This document shows, piece by piece, positions 5,969 to 6,384 of a stretch of 6,384 bases of DNA (its first letter is position 1; every line of letters starts with the position of its first letter). Origin of the DNA: an uncultured Candidatus Poseidoniales archaeon. GTDB taxonomy: Archaea; Thermoplasmatota; Poseidoniia; Poseidoniales; Thalassarchaeaceae. The notes under the pieces are model-generated. The model saw only the letters and a list, made by a program, of their open reading frames with translations. It did no database searches and was not told where the DNA came from. The position numbers and the translations under genes are program-made. The stretch spans positions 1 through 6,384 of the forward strand of contig CATMIM010000067.1 in the NCBI GenBank assembly GCA_950068635.1. Direction: 5' to 3'.

Positions 5969-6384
5969 GTGAGTGACGTGGCAGAAGGGGAGGATGCGGC
6001 GCGGCTTCCGGCCGGGCAGTTCCTCACCAAACGGTTCCCCGTGCTGACCTACGGCGCCACACCGGACATCTCGACCGATGACTGGGGCCTGCGCGTCTGG
6101 GGTGTCGGGCTGGCGGAACCGGTCGAGTTCGACTGGGAGGGATTCAACTCTCTGGGCGCGCATGAGACGACGCGTGACTTCCACTGTGTCACCACCTGGT
6201 CCCGCTTCGACAACCGCTGGAACGGCATTCCGGTCTCCGCCTTCTGGGATGCGCTCTCGCCTCACCTAGACAGCACACCCGCAGCGGTCATGCTGCACTG
6301 CTACGGCGACTACACGACCAACCTGCTCATCGACGACTTCCTCGAGCCTGACAACCTGTTCGCCACGCAGCATGACGGCAAGCC
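5969..6384 (+). CDS. Sulfite-oxidase-like molybdopterin oxidoreductase (YuiH type), N-terminal part
   Basis: The window holds the first ~138 codons; the gene continues past the right edge. It belongs to the oxidoreductase molybdopterin-binding (sulfite oxidase/MsrP) superfamily and most resembles the short cytoplasmic YuiH-like proteins. These share an opening like RLPAGQFLTKRFPVLTYG (12-29), then WGLRVWGVGLAEPVEFDWEGF, then DFHCVTTWSRFDNRWNGIP (70-88). Cys73 in that last motif is the expected molybdenum ligand. VMLHCYGDYTTNLLIDDFL and ATQHDGKP follow in family order. There is no signal peptide or Tat motif, so a cytoplasmic location is likely. The substrate is unknown for most of the family; sulfite is not implied. 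The start is uncertain: GTG 5969 fits the TATA-like element 30 nt upstream, GTG 5948 would add MFGWLRS (similar in style to relatives' N-termini), and GTG 5978 is also possible. It is divergent from the NAD kinase. Confidence 0.88.
   Translation, partial: MSDVAEGEDAARLPAGQFLTKRFPVLTYGATPDISTDDWGLRVWGVGLAEPVEFDWEGFNSLGAHETTRDFHCVTTWSRFDNRWNGIPVSAFWDALSPHLDSTPAAVMLHCYGDYTTNLLIDDFLEPDNLFATQHDGK

Noticed and set aside
5890..6030. N-terminal extension of the NAD kinase to 6030
   Set aside because: It crosses the divergent promoter region and the start of the oxidoreductase gene. The residues are low-complexity and unlike the family, and a good GGAGG site precedes the ATG at 5889.
5966..6265. Minus-strand 99-codon frame opposite the oxidoreductase
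   Set aside because: The plus strand encodes clear molybdopterin-oxidoreductase motifs including the Mo-ligand Cys; the opposite frame is a GC-rich shadow.
1..6384. CRISPR arrays, insertion sequences, tRNAs, defence or prophage genes
   Set aside because: I searched by eye on both strands and found no regularly spaced repeats, terminal inverted repeats, transposase motifs or tRNA cloverleaf. A tRNAscan or repeat finder would be needed to be certain.

Overview
The window looks like marine euryarchaeal DNA, most likely Marine Group II (Candidatus Poseidoniales) or a close Thermoplasmatota relative. Three things point there. It opens with the last ~33 bases of an archaeal-type 16S rRNA: helix 45 followed by the anti-Shine-Dalgarno end GGATCACCTCCT. 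The 16S is followed at once by a terminator-like UUCG hairpin and protein genes, with no spacer tRNA or 23S in view, which fits the unlinked rRNA genes of Thermoplasmata-related archaea. The first protein combines a secretory signal, acidic ectodomain, LDL-receptor-A-like 'DGSDE' motif, one C-terminal membrane anchor and a short Trp-rich cytoplasmic tail, an architecture I associate with this group. The taxonomic call is inference; only 16S or marker-gene phylogeny would settle it.

Layout, left to right: 16S 3' end (1-33, +) and hairpin terminator (52-83). Then a 702-aa single-pass surface protein of unknown function (145-2253, +), followed 17 nt later by a 279-aa four-TM protein of unknown function (2271-3110, +); the two probably share a transcript. 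Next is an MscS-type mechanosensitive channel with a long charged C-terminal tail (3163-4542, +). It meets a MAPEG-family membrane protein (4545-4964, -) tail to tail, with only 2 nt between the stop codons. Upstream of MAPEG on the same strand is a divergent NAD kinase (4999-5889, -). A short divergent promoter region separates it from a sulfite-oxidase-like (YuiH-type) molybdopterin oxidoreductase (about 5969 onward, +) that runs off the right edge. No stretch above 300 bases is without a gene.

The left half is cell-surface/envelope material with about 48% GC in gene 1. From the channel onward GC is above 60%, and the genes are housekeeping-like: osmotic protection, NADP supply and a molybdoenzyme. 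I see no CRISPR array, IS element, tRNA or other defence/mobile module. The least-described content is the gene 1/gene 2 surface pair, the altered substrate-loop motif of the NAD kinase, and T-rich elements at a repeated distance of about 28-30 nt before several start codons, which suggest leaderless transcription.
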